Shown: positions 5,434-15,087 of the stretch, piece after piece
How positions within the stretch are numbered: the stretch's first letter is position 1
How the letters are laid out: each line of letters begins with the position of its first letter
Assembly: GCA_964487285.1 (NCBI GenBank)
Contig: CAZAPZ010000020.1
Span: 1-20,322 of the forward strand
DNA from: CAZAPZ01 sp964487285
GTDB lineage: Bacteria > Campylobacterota_A > Desulfurellia > JAADFJ01
DNA length: 20,322 bases
Reading direction: 5' to 3'
Notes under the pieces: model-generated
Seen by the model: only the letters and a program-made list of their open reading frames with translations
What the model was told of the DNA's origin: nothing
Database searches by the model: none
Translations under genes and position numbers: made by a program

Positions 5434-7785
5434 ATGGAAGAATATAAAGCAAAAGATATAAAAGTTCTTAAAGGCCTTGAAGGAATAAGAAAAAGGCCCG
5501 CAATGTATATAGGATCAACCGATGATCACGGCGTTAACCACTTGCTGTTTGAAGTTGTTGACAATTGTATAGATGAAGCAATGGCAGGCTATTGCAAAAA
5601 TATTAATGTTATACTTAATGATGATAAATCTGCAACAATAAAAGATGACGGACGCGGAATACCTGTTGACATCCATCCGATAGAGAAAATACCCGCGGCA
5701 ACACTCGTTCTTACAACTCTTCATGCAGGCGGCAAATTTGACAACAACACATATAAAGTTTCAGGCGGTTTGCATGGAGTTGGAATATCCGTTGTGAACG
5801 CACTTTCCGAACAACTTGAAATGGTGATTGAAAGAGACGGCTTTTCTTATCATGAAAATTTTTCTAAGGGAATTGCGGTAGATCAACTTCAAAAAACCGG
5901 TACAAGTGATAAAACCGGTACATCAATTACATTTTTCCCCGATACAAAAATATTTGGTCAGCACAGCTTTTCTTCAGCAAAAATAGTAAAACGATTAAGA
6001 GAATTAGCCTTCCTTAATCCATCGGTAAAAATAGATTTTTATGATAATTTAAGCAATGAAAAACAAAGTTTTCATTACAAAGGAGGTATTGCCGAATTTG
6101 TAAGTTATTTAAATAATGGGAAAAAGCTGCTTTTTGACAATCCTATAGATATGCATTTTTATAATAAAGATAATCAAGTTACCGTAGATATAGCTTTTCA
6201 ATATACGGCAGGATATAATGATATAATATATAGTTTTGCAAATGCGATAAATACCACTGAAGGCGGAATCCATCTTTCATCATTTAAAGCTGTTCTTACA
6301 AAACTACTCAATCAATACGCAGCTCAGAATGGAATGCTAAAAAAAGATGTTGTATTTACCGGTGATGACACAAGAGAAGGGTTAACAGCTGTTATCAGTG
6401 TTAAACTTCCTGATCCTCAGTTTGAAGGACAGACAAAAACCAAGTTGGTCAATAGCGAAATAAAGAGTGCAATGTTTGGTAACCTTATGGAACACTTAAA
6501 CAATTATCTTGTTGAACATCCGGCGATTTCGAAACTTATTATTGATAAATGCATTGCTGCAAACCGCGGCAGACAAGCTGCAAAAAGAGCAAGAGAGCTT
6601 GTAAGACGAAAATCGGTTTTTAATATCGGAACACTTCCGGGAAAATTATCAGATTGCTCAAATAGAGATCCTGCAGAATCCGAACTTTTTATTGTTGAGG
6701 GTGACTCTGCGGGAGGATCGGCAAAGCAGGGAAGAGATAAAAATTTTCAAGCTATTTTACCGCTAAAAGGAAAAATTCTTAATGTTGAGAAATCAAAAAT
6801 CGATAAAATTTTATCCAGTGAAGAGATTAAAAATATTATAACAGCTATAGGCTGCGGTGTGGGAGATCAATTTAATATAGAGAAAGTCAGATATCATAAA
6901 ATTATACTGATGACCGATGCGGATGTTGACGGAGCCCATATACAAACGCTTATTTTAACACTATTTTTCAGACATATGAAACCTCTTATTGAACATGGAT
7001 ATCTTTATATTGCACAGCCTCCTCTTTTCCAGTTGAAAAGCAAAGGTAAAGAGGTGTATCTTGAGGATGAAAGAGAAATGGAATTCTATCTTTTAAAACG
7101 AGGGCTTAAAGATGTTAAATTAAAAGTATCAAGCAATCTATATAGTTCCGAAGATTTAGAACAGCTGTTAAAAATATATTATGATTACAAACGATTTTTT
7201 AATCTCTTAAAAGCTAAAATAGGTTCTATCGCTATAACCGAACTCATAATATATAATATAGAAGATTATCATAATATGGCTGATGCCGATAAACTAAACG
7301 GTTATCTGAAGCGATTTTTCCCTAATGTTGAAATTGTTGCCATTAACGATGCACCCGATGGAGTAAATATAGTATATAAAGAGGATAATTTTAACAGAAC
7401 GGTTTTAATAGATGATGATTTAATAAACGGTTTTGACTTTTTAGCTATCAAAAAACTTACTAAGGATAGCAGGCTGCAGCCTCCGTTTAGACTTATAAGT
7501 AAAGAAGAAACGGTTTATCCTTCCATTATAAGCCTGCTTAGTAGAATAGAAACAGATGCAAAAAACGGCATACACATTCAGCGATATAAAGGATTAGGAG
7601 AAATGAATCCTGAACAGCTATGGCAAACAACAATGAATCCTGAAAAAAGAACCGTAATAAAGGTTGATATCGTTGATGATATTGAATGTAATAGGACATT
7701 TTCCATTTTGATGGGTGAAGATGTTTTTCCAAGAAAAAAATTTATTCAAGAATATGCCCAAAAGGCGGAGAATATTGATGTATAA
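5434..7785 (+). CDS. gyrB: DNA gyrase subunit B
   Basis: The 783-residue ATPase subunit of gyrase introduces negative supercoils together with GyrA. The GHKL ATPase domain shows FEVVDNCIDEA (catalytic Glu40, Asn44), KDDGRGIPVD (70-79), HAGGKF (97-102) and GGLHGVGISVVNALS (111-125). The transducer carries the QTKTKL lysine motif. The TOPRIM domain has VEGDSAGGSAKQGRDKNFQA near residue 420, LPLKGKILNVEK, and MTDADVDGAHI near 492. About 165 extra residues separate YIAQPPLF from IQRYKGLGEMNP near 710; this insertion is typical of many Gram-negative GyrB proteins. Quinolone-relevant Asp and Lys positions (EGD and LKGK) look normal. No Shine-Dalgarno sequence is visible, so initiation is probably coupled to dnaN, one base upstream. 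Confidence 0.97.
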   Translation: MEEYKAKDIKVLKGLEGIRKRPAMYIGSTDDHGVNHLLFEVVDNCIDEAMAGYCKNINVILNDDKSATIKDDGRGIPVDIHPIEKIPAATLVLTTLHAGGKFDNNTYKVSGGLHGVGISVVNALSEQLEMVIERDGFSYHENFSKGIAVDQLQKTGTSDKTGTSITFFPDTKIFGQHSFSSAKIVKRLRELAFLNPSVKIDFYDNLSNEKQSFHYKGGIAEFVSYLNNGKKLLFDNPIDMHFYNKDNQVTVDIAFQYTAGYNDIIYSFANAINTTEGGIHLSSFKAVLTKLLNQYAAQNGMLKKDVVFTGDDTREGLTAVISVKLPDPQFEGQTKTKLVNSEIKSAMFGNLMEHLNNYLVEHPAISKLIIDKCIAANRGRQAAKRARELVRRKSVFNIGTLPGKLSDCSNRDPAESELFIVEGDSAGGSAKQGRDKNFQAILPLKGKILNVEKSKIDKILSSEEIKNIITAIGCGVGDQFNIEKVRYHKIILMTDADVDGAHIQTLILTLFFRHMKPLIEHGYLYIAQPPLFQLKSKGKEVYLEDEREMEFYLLKRGLKDVKLKVSSNLYSSEDLEQLLKIYYDYKRFFNLLKAKIGSIAITELIIYNIEDYHNMADADKLNGYLKRFFPNVEIVAINDAPDGVNIVYKEDNFNRTVLIDDDLINGFDFLAIKKLTKDSRLQPPFRLISKEETVYPSIISLLSRIETDAKNGIHIQRYKGLGEMNPEQLWQTTMNPEKRTVIKVDIVDDIECNRTFSILMGEDVFPRKKFIQEYAQKAENIDV

Positions 7786-7803
7786 AAAAATTACAACAAG
7801 ACT

Positions 7804-10251
7804 ATGAATGATACACAACTAACTTTAACCGGAAAAATAAAGCCGGTAAGTCTTTATAAAAGGATGAAATCATCCTACATCGACTATGCCATGAGTGTAA
7901 TTATAGGGAGAGCTCTTCCTAATGTTGCCGACGGATTGAAACCCGTTCACAGACGAATACTTTATTCAATGCTTGAGCTTAGTCTTACACATAATAAACC
8001 TTCAAAAAAATCGGCTCGTATAGTCGGGGATGTAATAGGTAAATATCATCCGCATGGAGATGTTGCCGCTTATGATGCATTAGTTAGAATGGCGCAACCG
8101 TTTTCAATGAGGTATCAGTTGGTAGAAGGACAGGGAAACTTTGGCTCTATAGATGGTGATTCACCGGCGGCAATGAGATATACCGAAGCTAAGATGTCTG
8201 TATTAGCCGGTGAAATGTTAGGCGATCTTGATAAAGATGTTGTTGATTTTCGTCCCAATTATGATGAAAGTTTAACCGAACCGGTCATTCTGCCGGCTCA
8301 GTTTCCGAATATTCTAATTAACGGATCATCCGGTATTGCCGTGGGAATGGCAACAAACATTCCACCTCATAATATGGGTGAAGTTATGAGAGCGGTAATT
8401 TGGCTCGTTAAAAATCGTGATGAAAAAGATATAGATACAATTAATGAAGCACTACTTTCTATTGTAAAAGGTCCTGATTTTCCAACGGGTGGAATAATTA
8501 TGGGATATTCAGGTATAAAGAATGCTTATATGACCGGACGAGGTAAAATCAAAGTTAGAGCTGTAGTAAATATTGAAACAACAAAAAATTCTCAGCGCAT
8601 TGTCGTCACGGAAATTCCTTATCAAGTGAATAAGGCAAATCTTGTTGCAAATATAGCGCAGCTCGTGAGAGAAAAACGAGTTAACGGCATAACCGATATT
8701 AGAGATGAATCCGATAGAAAAGGGATTAGAGTTGTAATATTTGTTAAAAAGGGAGAATATCCTGAGGTAATACTAAATAAACTTTACCAATATACCGCCC
8801 TTGAAGTTACCGTTTCAATGATTTCCCTTGCGGTAGATCATCTTGCTCCTAAAATATTCACTCTTTATAAAATTATAAGTCGTTTTGTAGATGAACGCGT
8901 TGTTATTATTAAAAGAAGAACAATTTTTCTTTTAAATAAAGCGGCGGCGGAAGCTCATATACTATCGGCTCTCAAAATTGCTATTGATAATATAGATAAG
9001 GTTGTTTCGATTATAAAAAAAAGTCAGAGCTCTAAAGTTGCAAAACTGAAGTTAACCGCCGAATTATCAATAGACGATATTCAAGCTCAGGCCATTCTTG
9101 ATATGAAACTTGCGAAACTGGCACATTTGGAAAGCGAAAAAATTATAGAAGATTTGAAAAAATTAACCGTACTAATAGATGACTATAAAGATATACTTGA
9201 GCATGCAGAGCGAATATATCAAATAATTATTAATGAATCGGAATATATTATAAAAAAATATGCCGACAAAAGAAGAACAAAGATAGTTGTGAAAAATTCT
9301 GATTTCGATATTACAAAACTCATAAAACCTGAGGATGTAACCATAATTTTAACTAAGGAAGGATATATAAGGCGTACATCTCAAACTATTTTACAAGAAC
9401 AGAATCGAGGCGGAAAGGGCAGAAGGGGTGCGTCATTAAAAGAAAATGACAATATTTCCATGGTGGTAAATGCCAACAATCTTGATAAACTTTATCTTTT
9501 CAGTTATGGTGGGCAAGTGTTCACGATGCCTGTTTATGATGTTCCCGAAGGAAATTTATTAAGCAGAGGCAAACCTGTAAATAATCTTGTTAAAATAAAT
9601 GGAAATGATAAAATTAAAACCGTTGTCACTGTATCCGATAACATTCTTTCAAAAAATATCAGTTCATTTATATTTATCAGTAAGCTCGGAAAGGTTAAAC
9701 GCACTGATATCAGTAAATATGCTTCTGTAAGACATAACGGAGTAAAAGCGTTTCAGATGAACGACGATGATTCATTAAGAAATGTTATTATTGCCGATAA
9801 GTCGGAACGCTTGATTATTGTTACTAAAACAGGTCAAGTTGCCAACATTCCATTGGAACAGATACGAACAATGGGAAGGGTTGCCAAAGGATTGATAGGT
9901 ATGCGTTTGAGAAATAACGATGAGGTTATTTCGGCGCTCACTTCTAACGGAGATGAAGTATCCATCCTTCTTATAACAAAGCTTGGCATGGGAAAACAGA
10001 TAAAAGTATCAAAACTTAGAGAAACCAACAGAGGCAGCTTAGGTATTATAGGTATAAAGATGTTAAAAGAAGATAGCCTTGTAGGAGCGCTTCCGGTGAA
10101 AAAGGACGATCATATCATTATCTTAACAAAAGCCGGATATACTATTCGTTTTGATGTTAGTGATGTAAGAGTGATGGGAAGAACCGCAAAGGGCGTCAAG
10201 GTTATAACGCTGAGAGATGATGATGTCATTGTTTCTGCTGCAAAACTATAA
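7804..10251 (+). CDS. gyrA: DNA gyrase subunit A
   Basis: The 815-residue subunit cuts and religates DNA. The winged-helix domain has YAMSVIIGRALPNVADGLKP (28-47), KYHPHGDVAAYD (80-91), GQGNFGSIDGDSPAAMRYTEA (109-129) with catalytic Tyr126. The C-terminal beta-pinwheel starts near 500 and has the GyrA box QNRGGKG (533-539; canonical QRRGGKG), which marks it as gyrase and not topoisomerase IV. Further pinwheel blades repeat the pattern, for example GRVAKGLIGMRL and GRTAKGVKVITL. The residue equivalent to E. coli Ser83 is Val87, while Asp87 is kept as Asp91. The C-terminus ends shortly after the last blade, with no acidic tail. It begins 18 nt after gyrB without a clear Shine-Dalgarno sequence. 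Confidence 0.97.
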   Translation: MNDTQLTLTGKIKPVSLYKRMKSSYIDYAMSVIIGRALPNVADGLKPVHRRILYSMLELSLTHNKPSKKSARIVGDVIGKYHPHGDVAAYDALVRMAQPFSMRYQLVEGQGNFGSIDGDSPAAMRYTEAKMSVLAGEMLGDLDKDVVDFRPNYDESLTEPVILPAQFPNILINGSSGIAVGMATNIPPHNMGEVMRAVIWLVKNRDEKDIDTINEALLSIVKGPDFPTGGIIMGYSGIKNAYMTGRGKIKVRAVVNIETTKNSQRIVVTEIPYQVNKANLVANIAQLVREKRVNGITDIRDESDRKGIRVVIFVKKGEYPEVILNKLYQYTALEVTVSMISLAVDHLAPKIFTLYKIISRFVDERVVIIKRRTIFLLNKAAAEAHILSALKIAIDNIDKVVSIIKKSQSSKVAKLKLTAELSIDDIQAQAILDMKLAKLAHLESEKIIEDLKKLTVLIDDYKDILEHAERIYQIIINESEYIIKKYADKRRTKIVVKNSDFDITKLIKPEDVTIILTKEGYIRRTSQTILQEQNRGGKGRRGASLKENDNISMVVNANNLDKLYLFSYGGQVFTMPVYDVPEGNLLSRGKPVNNLVKINGNDKIKTVVTVSDNILSKNISSFIFISKLGKVKRTDISKYASVRHNGVKAFQMNDDDSLRNVIIADKSERLIIVTKTGQVANIPLEQIRTMGRVAKGLIGMRLRNNDEVISALTSNGDEVSILLITKLGMGKQIKVSKLRETNRGSLGIIGIKMLKEDSLVGALPVKKDDHIIILTKAGYTIRFDVSDVRVMGRTAKGVKVITLRDDDVIVSAAKL

Positions 10252-10268
10252 AACCGAAGGAAACCATT

Positions 10269-11276
10269 ATGAAAATATCTAATGCGAAGCGGATAACAAC
10301 TCCTGACATGCCGTTTACTACTGAGGATTTAACTTTTTTAAATTCGTTTAGATCTGACTTTGATACCGATTTTTTAAGAATAATTTATGATGATAAATTT
10401 TCCCCAACTGATTTGTATGCAAAAAAAATTGCCGAAAAAGTGCTTTCGGGTGGTAAAAGAATAAGACCTATCCTTATTTATCTTTCAGCAGTATCAGCCG
10501 GATTTAAGGATATTAAAATAATCAAACGGCTTGGTTTTGTAGTTGAATTGATACATATTGCATCGCTTATGCATGATGATGTTATGGATGAATCTGATGT
10601 TAGACGAGGCAAGCAAACGATTAACAGCAGCGACGGCAACAGCATATCCATATTAGCCGGAGATTATCTTTATTCTCTGGCATATAGAATTGCCCTCGAG
10701 TTTGATAGCCCCATTCCAAAGAGTATAAGCTATGCGGCATCAAGATTGGCCGAGGGACAGCTTGAAGAGATATTGTTAAATGAAAGCTTCCCCCCTCCTT
10801 TTTCCAGCTATATGAGGGTAATTTATAAAAAAACAGCATCCCTATTTGAATGTTCAATGGGCATTGGGGCACTTCTTGCCGATAGCAGTATGTTTAATCT
10901 GTTTTCGAAATTCGGAAGATTTCTTGGATATAGCTTTCAAATTGCAGATGACATACTTGATTATATAGGCGATTCCGATGTCATGGGAAAGCCTGTATTG
11001 GGTGATTTAAATGAAAGAAAAGCCACAATACCCGTTCTTGCCGCAATAGATTATTCAGGCGAAAAATGTGAGGAGATCAAGAGTTTATGGGATTTGCCTG
11101 ATAATACGGATAAGATATACGATTGGGTTATAAAAAATAGGGGAATAAAACTTGCCAAATCATTGTGTTTAGAGTATATTGTAAAAGCAAATGGTTTACT
11201 TATGAACGTAAACGAAGGATATGAAAAAGAACTTCTTATTAAAATTGCTAAATATAGTGCAGTGAGGGAGAAATGA
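10269..11276 (+). CDS. Long-chain polyprenyl diphosphate synthase
   Basis: This 335-residue trans-prenyltransferase adds isopentenyl diphosphate units to an allylic primer, giving the side chain of respiratory quinones or another polyprenyl carrier. Motifs are GGKRIRP (61-67), the first aspartate-rich motif LMHDDVMDESDVRRG (Asp103-Asp107), and the second, FQIADDILDYIGD (Asp227-Asp231), followed by GKPVLGDLNERKATIP. The residue five before the first DDxxD is Ala98, a small residue typical of long-chain (C30-C50) enzymes, so an IspB or HepT-like role is more likely than farnesyl synthesis. AAGGA at 10257-10261 supports the ATG. The stop overlaps the tolC-like start as ATGA, so the two are translationally coupled. 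Exact chain length cannot be read from the sequence. Confidence 0.9.
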   Translation: MKISNAKRITTPDMPFTTEDLTFLNSFRSDFDTDFLRIIYDDKFSPTDLYAKKIAEKVLSGGKRIRPILIYLSAVSAGFKDIKIIKRLGFVVELIHIASLMHDDVMDESDVRRGKQTINSSDGNSISILAGDYLYSLAYRIALEFDSPIPKSISYAASRLAEGQLEEILLNESFPPPFSSYMRVIYKKTASLFECSMGIGALLADSSMFNLFSKFGRFLGYSFQIADDILDYIGDSDVMGKPVLGDLNERKATIPVLAAIDYSGEKCEEIKSLWDLPDNTDKIYDWVIKNRGIKLAKSLCLEYIVKANGLLMNVNEGYEKELLIKIAKYSAVREK

Positions 11277-12604
11277 TACGCAAAGTATTGGGTATTTCGG
11301 TAATTATGATGTTTTTATCGTGCAGTGCTTATTCAATGAGTCTGTCTAATGTAATTAATATTGCCATAAAAAACAGTGATACCGTTAAATCGGCGGATGC
11401 CCAAATAAGATCTCAGCAGTATAAAGCAGAATCGGTATATAAACTTAACTATCCTGTATTATCTACAAGCTACGGTTATGTTAGAATGAAAGATAGGAGT
11501 TCCACATCTTTCGGCGGACATACTTTTTATATGAATCATCATAATAATTTTAAGTGGGATATCAATCTTAGAATGCCTCTTTTTACCGGATTTAAGCTGT
11601 CAAATGCGTATAAACTCGAAAGGCTTGGTATTCATATTGACAAATTAAAAAAAGAAGAAGCTGTTCTTGATCTTATTTACAACACTTCAAAAAGTTATTA
11701 CGAATTATTATTTGCAAGAAAAATGGAACTCGTTATGATAACTCGTTTAAAATCTCTTAAAAGCCACTTAAACGATGCTGAGAAATTTTATAAGGTTGGT
11801 TTAATACCTAAAAATGATCTTTTAAAATCGAAAACTGCAGAATTGTCAGCCGAGCAAGCTTTGCAATCAGCCAAAAATAATGTTTTGCTTTCGGCAAGCA
11901 ATCTCAATAGACTTATGGGAAAAAGTTTTGACAGCAAGATTAGTATAGATGATGTACAAAATAGTCTGCCTGCCGAGATCATTGTGGGAAACATAAAAGG
12001 CGATTATAACAATGATATGGAAAAGAAGCTTGAGATTTATTCGGAAATTAAAAGACCTGCTATATCTATTATAAATAGCAATATGAATAAATTGGGCTAT
12101 GCCAAACGGATTGCATCAAGCAGTTATTATCCTCATATCGGTATTAAAGCCGATTACTACAGAGAAGGCAATCATTTTGATGTATCCAAAAACCAGGATA
12201 TACCATTTTTGCCGTATCGCAATGCATCTATTGGAGCCCGGATAGATTGGGAGTTATTCAACTGGGGCAAAACCGCAGACGAAATTGATATGTACAGATC
12301 AAGGGAGATATCCGTTTTATTTATTAAAAAAGATATGGAGAGAAAGATAGCGCTTGGTGTGAGACGTGCATTCTTGAATACAAAATTGGCTTATGATAAT
12401 AAAAAAGTTTCAACCGCTGAGATTACCCAGGCAAAAGAGAATCTCAGAATAACCGATTTGAGATACAAAAACGGCATAACAACATCAACCGAACTTCTTG
12501 ATGCCGAAAGCTATTTTGTAGCTGCAGAAGCCCATTACTACGGCTCTTTATACAACTATTTTATCAATTTGTCACTACTTAAACGCCAAGTCGGGGTGAA
12601 ATAA
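11273..12604 (+). CDS. TolC-family outer-membrane factor
   Basis: The 443-residue protein starts with a signal peptide (MIRKVLGISVIMMFLSCSAY, cleavage probably near residue 20-22) and continues with SLSNVINIAIKNSDTVKSAD, the usual opening of outer-membrane efflux proteins. Two halves repeat the helical-hairpin plan. The second half has PHIGIKADY, IGARIDWELFNWGKT and, near the end, LRYKNGITTSTELLDAESY, the conserved RYxxG...LLDA pattern of this family. Such trimers form the outer-membrane channel for efflux pumps or type I secretion. No membrane-fusion or inner-membrane pump gene is adjacent, so its partners lie elsewhere. The ATG overlaps the stop of the prenyl synthase gene and is preceded by AGGGAG. 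The lipobox is not canonical (FLSC), so lipidation is uncertain. Confidence 0.88.
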   Translation: MIRKVLGISVIMMFLSCSAYSMSLSNVINIAIKNSDTVKSADAQIRSQQYKAESVYKLNYPVLSTSYGYVRMKDRSSTSFGGHTFYMNHHNNFKWDINLRMPLFTGFKLSNAYKLERLGIHIDKLKKEEAVLDLIYNTSKSYYELLFARKMELVMITRLKSLKSHLNDAEKFYKVGLIPKNDLLKSKTAELSAEQALQSAKNNVLLSASNLNRLMGKSFDSKISIDDVQNSLPAEIIVGNIKGDYNNDMEKKLEIYSEIKRPAISIINSNMNKLGYAKRIASSSYYPHIGIKADYYREGNHFDVSKNQDIPFLPYRNASIGARIDWELFNWGKTADEIDMYRSREISVLFIKKDMERKIALGVRRAFLNTKLAYDNKKVSTAEITQAKENLRITDLRYKNGITTSTELLDAESYFVAAEAHYYGSLYNYFINLSLLKRQVGVK

Positions 12605-12628
12605 TAATGTTAAATTGTGAAATAAGAA

Positions 12629-12653
12629 CTGTTTTTGTCCAGCACAATAACAG
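12629..12653 (+). repeat. Hairpin between tolC-like gene and tdh
   Basis: CTGTTTTTG (12629-12637) and CAATAACAG (12645-12653) pair over 9 bp with one T-T mismatch around a 7-nt loop, 25 nt after the tolC-like stop. It might end the upstream transcript, but no U-tract follows directly. A perfect TATAAT lies at 12677-12682 without a matching -35. Confidence 0.3.
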
Positions 12654-12751
12654 ATAAGATTATTCTACTTTTGTTTTATAATTATTCCCCGTCAGGATCA
12701 TTTGAGAACAAATAATGTACTAATTGCAAAATTGCGAAAAGAGAAGGTTTT

Positions 12752-13780
12752 ATGAAAGCGCTTGTCAAAAAATATGACAAAGAAGGTCTATGGCTCGATG
12801 ATGTGCCGATACCGAAAATCGGTATTAACGATATTCTTATTAAGATTCAAAAAACAGCTATTTGTGGAACGGATGTTCATATCTACAACTGGGATAAATG
12901 GGCTCAAGATACAATTCCAATTTCGATGGTTGTGGGCCATGAGTATGTGGGCAGGGTTGAAGCTGTTGGAAGCGGTGTAAGAGATGTAAAAATAGGCGAA
13001 CCGGTTAGCGGTGAAGGACATATCACATGCGGGCAATGCAGAAACTGCCGAGCTGGAAGAAGACATTTCTGTCCGAATGCAAAAGGAGTCGGAGTTAACC
13101 GTCCCGGCTGCTTTGCGGAATATTTGTCAATTCCGGTTTCAAATGTATGGCATTGCGATAAATCAATTCCGGCCGATATTCTTTCAATTTTTGACCCACT
13201 TGGAAATGCAACGCATGTAGCGCTTTCGTATGATCTATTGGGAGAGGATGTTTTGATAACAGGAGCAGGACCGATTGGAATAATGGCTGCGGCAATTGCA
13301 CGGCATTCAGGAGCAAGACATGTGGTTATTACGGATATTAACAAATATAGGCTGAATCTTGCAAAAAGGATGGGCGTTGATAGAGCGGTTAATATCGTAA
13401 AAGAAAATTTGGCTGACATAATGAAAGAGCTTGGCATGAAAGAGGGGTTTGATGTTGGATTTGAAATGTCGGGAAACCCTAAAGCTCTAAATGATATGAT
13501 AGACGTAATGTTTCATGGAGGGAAGATAGCTTTACTCGGTCTTCTTCCTAAGGCATCAATAGATTGGCAGAAGGTAATCTTTAACGGTCTAAATTTAAAA
13601 GGTATTTATGGACGGCTGATGTTTGAAACTTGGTACAAAATGCAGGCTATGCTTCAAAGCGGTCTTAACATAGCCCCGATAATAACTCATAGATTTCCAT
13701 ATAAAAATTTCGATGCTGGATTCCAGCTGATGAAAAGCGGAAGATCCGGCAAAGTAATACTGGATTGGTCAAAAACATAG
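12752..13780 (+). CDS. tdh: L-threonine 3-dehydrogenase
   Basis: The 342-residue zinc-dependent medium-chain dehydrogenase oxidises L-threonine with NAD+ to 2-amino-3-ketobutyrate. The catalytic zinc ligands are Cys38 in ICGTD and His63-Glu64 in GHEYVG. The structural zinc is held by Cys93, Cys96, Cys99 and Cys107 in CGQCRNCRAGRRHFC. The nucleotide-binding motif is ITGAGPIGIMAA (169-180), followed by the acidic residue in VITDINKYR that selects NAD+. Motifs such as NWDKWAQDTIP and GVGVNRPGCFAEY are specific to bacterial Tdh. Length matches the E. coli enzyme (341). GAGAAGG precedes the ATG. The 147-bp upstream gap holds a hairpin and a lone TATAAT. kbl follows 14 bp downstream and uses the product, so the pair is a functional operon. 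Confidence 0.95.
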   Translation: MKALVKKYDKEGLWLDDVPIPKIGINDILIKIQKTAICGTDVHIYNWDKWAQDTIPISMVVGHEYVGRVEAVGSGVRDVKIGEPVSGEGHITCGQCRNCRAGRRHFCPNAKGVGVNRPGCFAEYLSIPVSNVWHCDKSIPADILSIFDPLGNATHVALSYDLLGEDVLITGAGPIGIMAAAIARHSGARHVVITDINKYRLNLAKRMGVDRAVNIVKENLADIMKELGMKEGFDVGFEMSGNPKALNDMIDVMFHGGKIALLGLLPKASIDWQKVIFNGLNLKGIYGRLMFETWYKMQAMLQSGLNIAPIITHRFPYKNFDAGFQLMKSGRSGKVILDWSKT

Positions 13781-13794
13781 ATTGGGAGAGCGTT

Positions 13795-14985
13795 ATGAAC
13801 GAATCAACAAAAAAACGGTATGAAGCTATTTTATCGCAGATAAGAAAAGATGGATTTTACAAAAATGAAAGGGTGATAGCAACCCCTCAAAAAGCAAATA
13901 TTGAAGTTGAAGACAATAAAAAGGTTTTAAATATGTGTGCCAATAATTACCTTGGGTTAGCGGATAACCCGGAAATTATTAAAGCTGCAGAAGAGAGCCT
14001 GAAGAGATGGGGATATGGTCTTTCATCGGTGCGTTTTATCTGCGGAACACAGCAGATTCATAAAGAACTCGAAGAGAAAATTTCAAATTTCCTAAAAACC
14101 GATGATACGATACTCTACACATCCTGTTTTGATGCTAATGGAGGACTTTTTGAAACAATTCTTTCGGAAAATGATGCCGTTATCAGCGATGAACTAAACC
14201 ATGCCAGTATAATTGATGGAATCAGGCTTTGTAAGTCAAAAAAATATAGATATAAAAACAGGGATATGACAGATCTCGAAATTCAGTTAAAGAAAGCCAT
14301 GTCAAATGGAGCAAGAGAGATACTTATAGCTACCGATGGAATTTTTTCAATGAACGGATCGGTTGCACCACTAAGTGAGATATGTAATTTGGCTGATAAG
14401 TATAATGCGATGACAATGGTTGATGATTCGCATGCCGTGGGATTTGTGGGAGAATCCGGCAGGGGAACGCATGAAGAGTGTGGTGTGGTTGGAAAAATTG
14501 ATATAATCACAGGGACTCTTGGCAAGGCGCTTGGAGGGGCTAGCGGCGGCTATGTAAGCGGACGCAAATTCATTATTGATCTGCTGCGGCAACGTTCAAG
14601 ACCATATCTGTTTTCAAATACACTTGCTCCAAGCATAGCGGCTGCATCTATTAAAGCGCTGGATCTGGTTAGTTCAAGCACGAAGTTAAAAGATAAACTT
14701 GAAGAAAATACTAAACGCTTTCGTGAAGGCATTATTAAAGCGGGATTTAAAATAATTTCCGGAAATCACCCTATTGTCCCTATTATGCTTGGCGATGCTA
14801 AACTTGCCAGGGAGATGTCAGAGCGATTACTAAAAAAAGGTGTTTATGTAATAGGTTTTTTTTATCCGGTTGTTCCAAAGGGTACGGCACGAATAAGGGT
14901 GCAGATCTCTGCAGCGCATACCCTGAAAGATATAGATTTTGCTATAAAAAAGTTTAAAGAAGTTAAAGATGAGATGGAAATATAA
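13795..14985 (+). CDS. kbl: Glycine C-acetyltransferase (2-amino-3-ketobutyrate CoA ligase)
   Basis: This 396-residue PLP enzyme of the alpha-oxoamine synthase family cleaves 2-amino-3-ketobutyrate with CoA to glycine and acetyl-CoA. Motifs are CANNYLGLADNP (48-59), GTQQIHKELE (84-93), DELNHASIIDG (132-142), VDDSHAVGF (209-217) and the Schiff-base lysine in TGTLGKALGGASGG (Lys244). I chose the ATG at 13795 because GGGAG lies 6 nt upstream and the protein then matches the family's N-terminal length. An upstream TTG at 13765 would add ten residues inside tdh. It forms the threonine degradation pair with tdh, and the unstable intermediate may pass directly between the two enzymes. The following 168 bp separate it from rpmH. 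Confidence 0.95.
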   Translation: MNESTKKRYEAILSQIRKDGFYKNERVIATPQKANIEVEDNKKVLNMCANNYLGLADNPEIIKAAEESLKRWGYGLSSVRFICGTQQIHKELEEKISNFLKTDDTILYTSCFDANGGLFETILSENDAVISDELNHASIIDGIRLCKSKKYRYKNRDMTDLEIQLKKAMSNGAREILIATDGIFSMNGSVAPLSEICNLADKYNAMTMVDDSHAVGFVGESGRGTHEECGVVGKIDIITGTLGKALGGASGGYVSGRKFIIDLLRQRSRPYLFSNTLAPSIAAASIKALDLVSSSTKLKDKLEENTKRFREGIIKAGFKIISGNHPIVPIMLGDAKLAREMSERLLKKGVYVIGFFYPVVPKGTARIRVQISAAHTLKDIDFAIKKFKEVKDEMEI

Positions 14986-15026
14986 CAAAACTATTCGATA
15001 TTTATAAAATTATATCTCAATCTTGC

Positions 15027-15054
15027 TTTACAGCGGGATAATAAGCTTTATAAT
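15027..15054 (+). promoter_or_regulatory. Candidate rpmH operon promoter P1
   Basis: TTTACA (15027-15032) and a perfect TATAAT (15049-15054) are 16 bp apart. Only one base differs from the sigma-70 consensus over both hexamers. The start would be near 15061, about 93 nt upstream of rpmH, so the rpmH-rnpA-yidD-yidC-mnmE-mnmG block would be transcribed from here. Confidence 0.5.
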
Positions 15055-15087
15055 AAATGCTTTGTAAATTAGAGTGCATCAATAGAG

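Noticed and set aside
12904..13437. 177-codon ORF antisense to tdh
   Set aside because: It lies wholly opposite the conserved tdh coding sequence, has no family resemblance, and is explained by codon bias in tdh.
13765..13794. Upstream TTG start for kbl inside tdh
   Set aside because: The ATG at 13795 has a well-spaced GGGAG and matches the family N-terminus.
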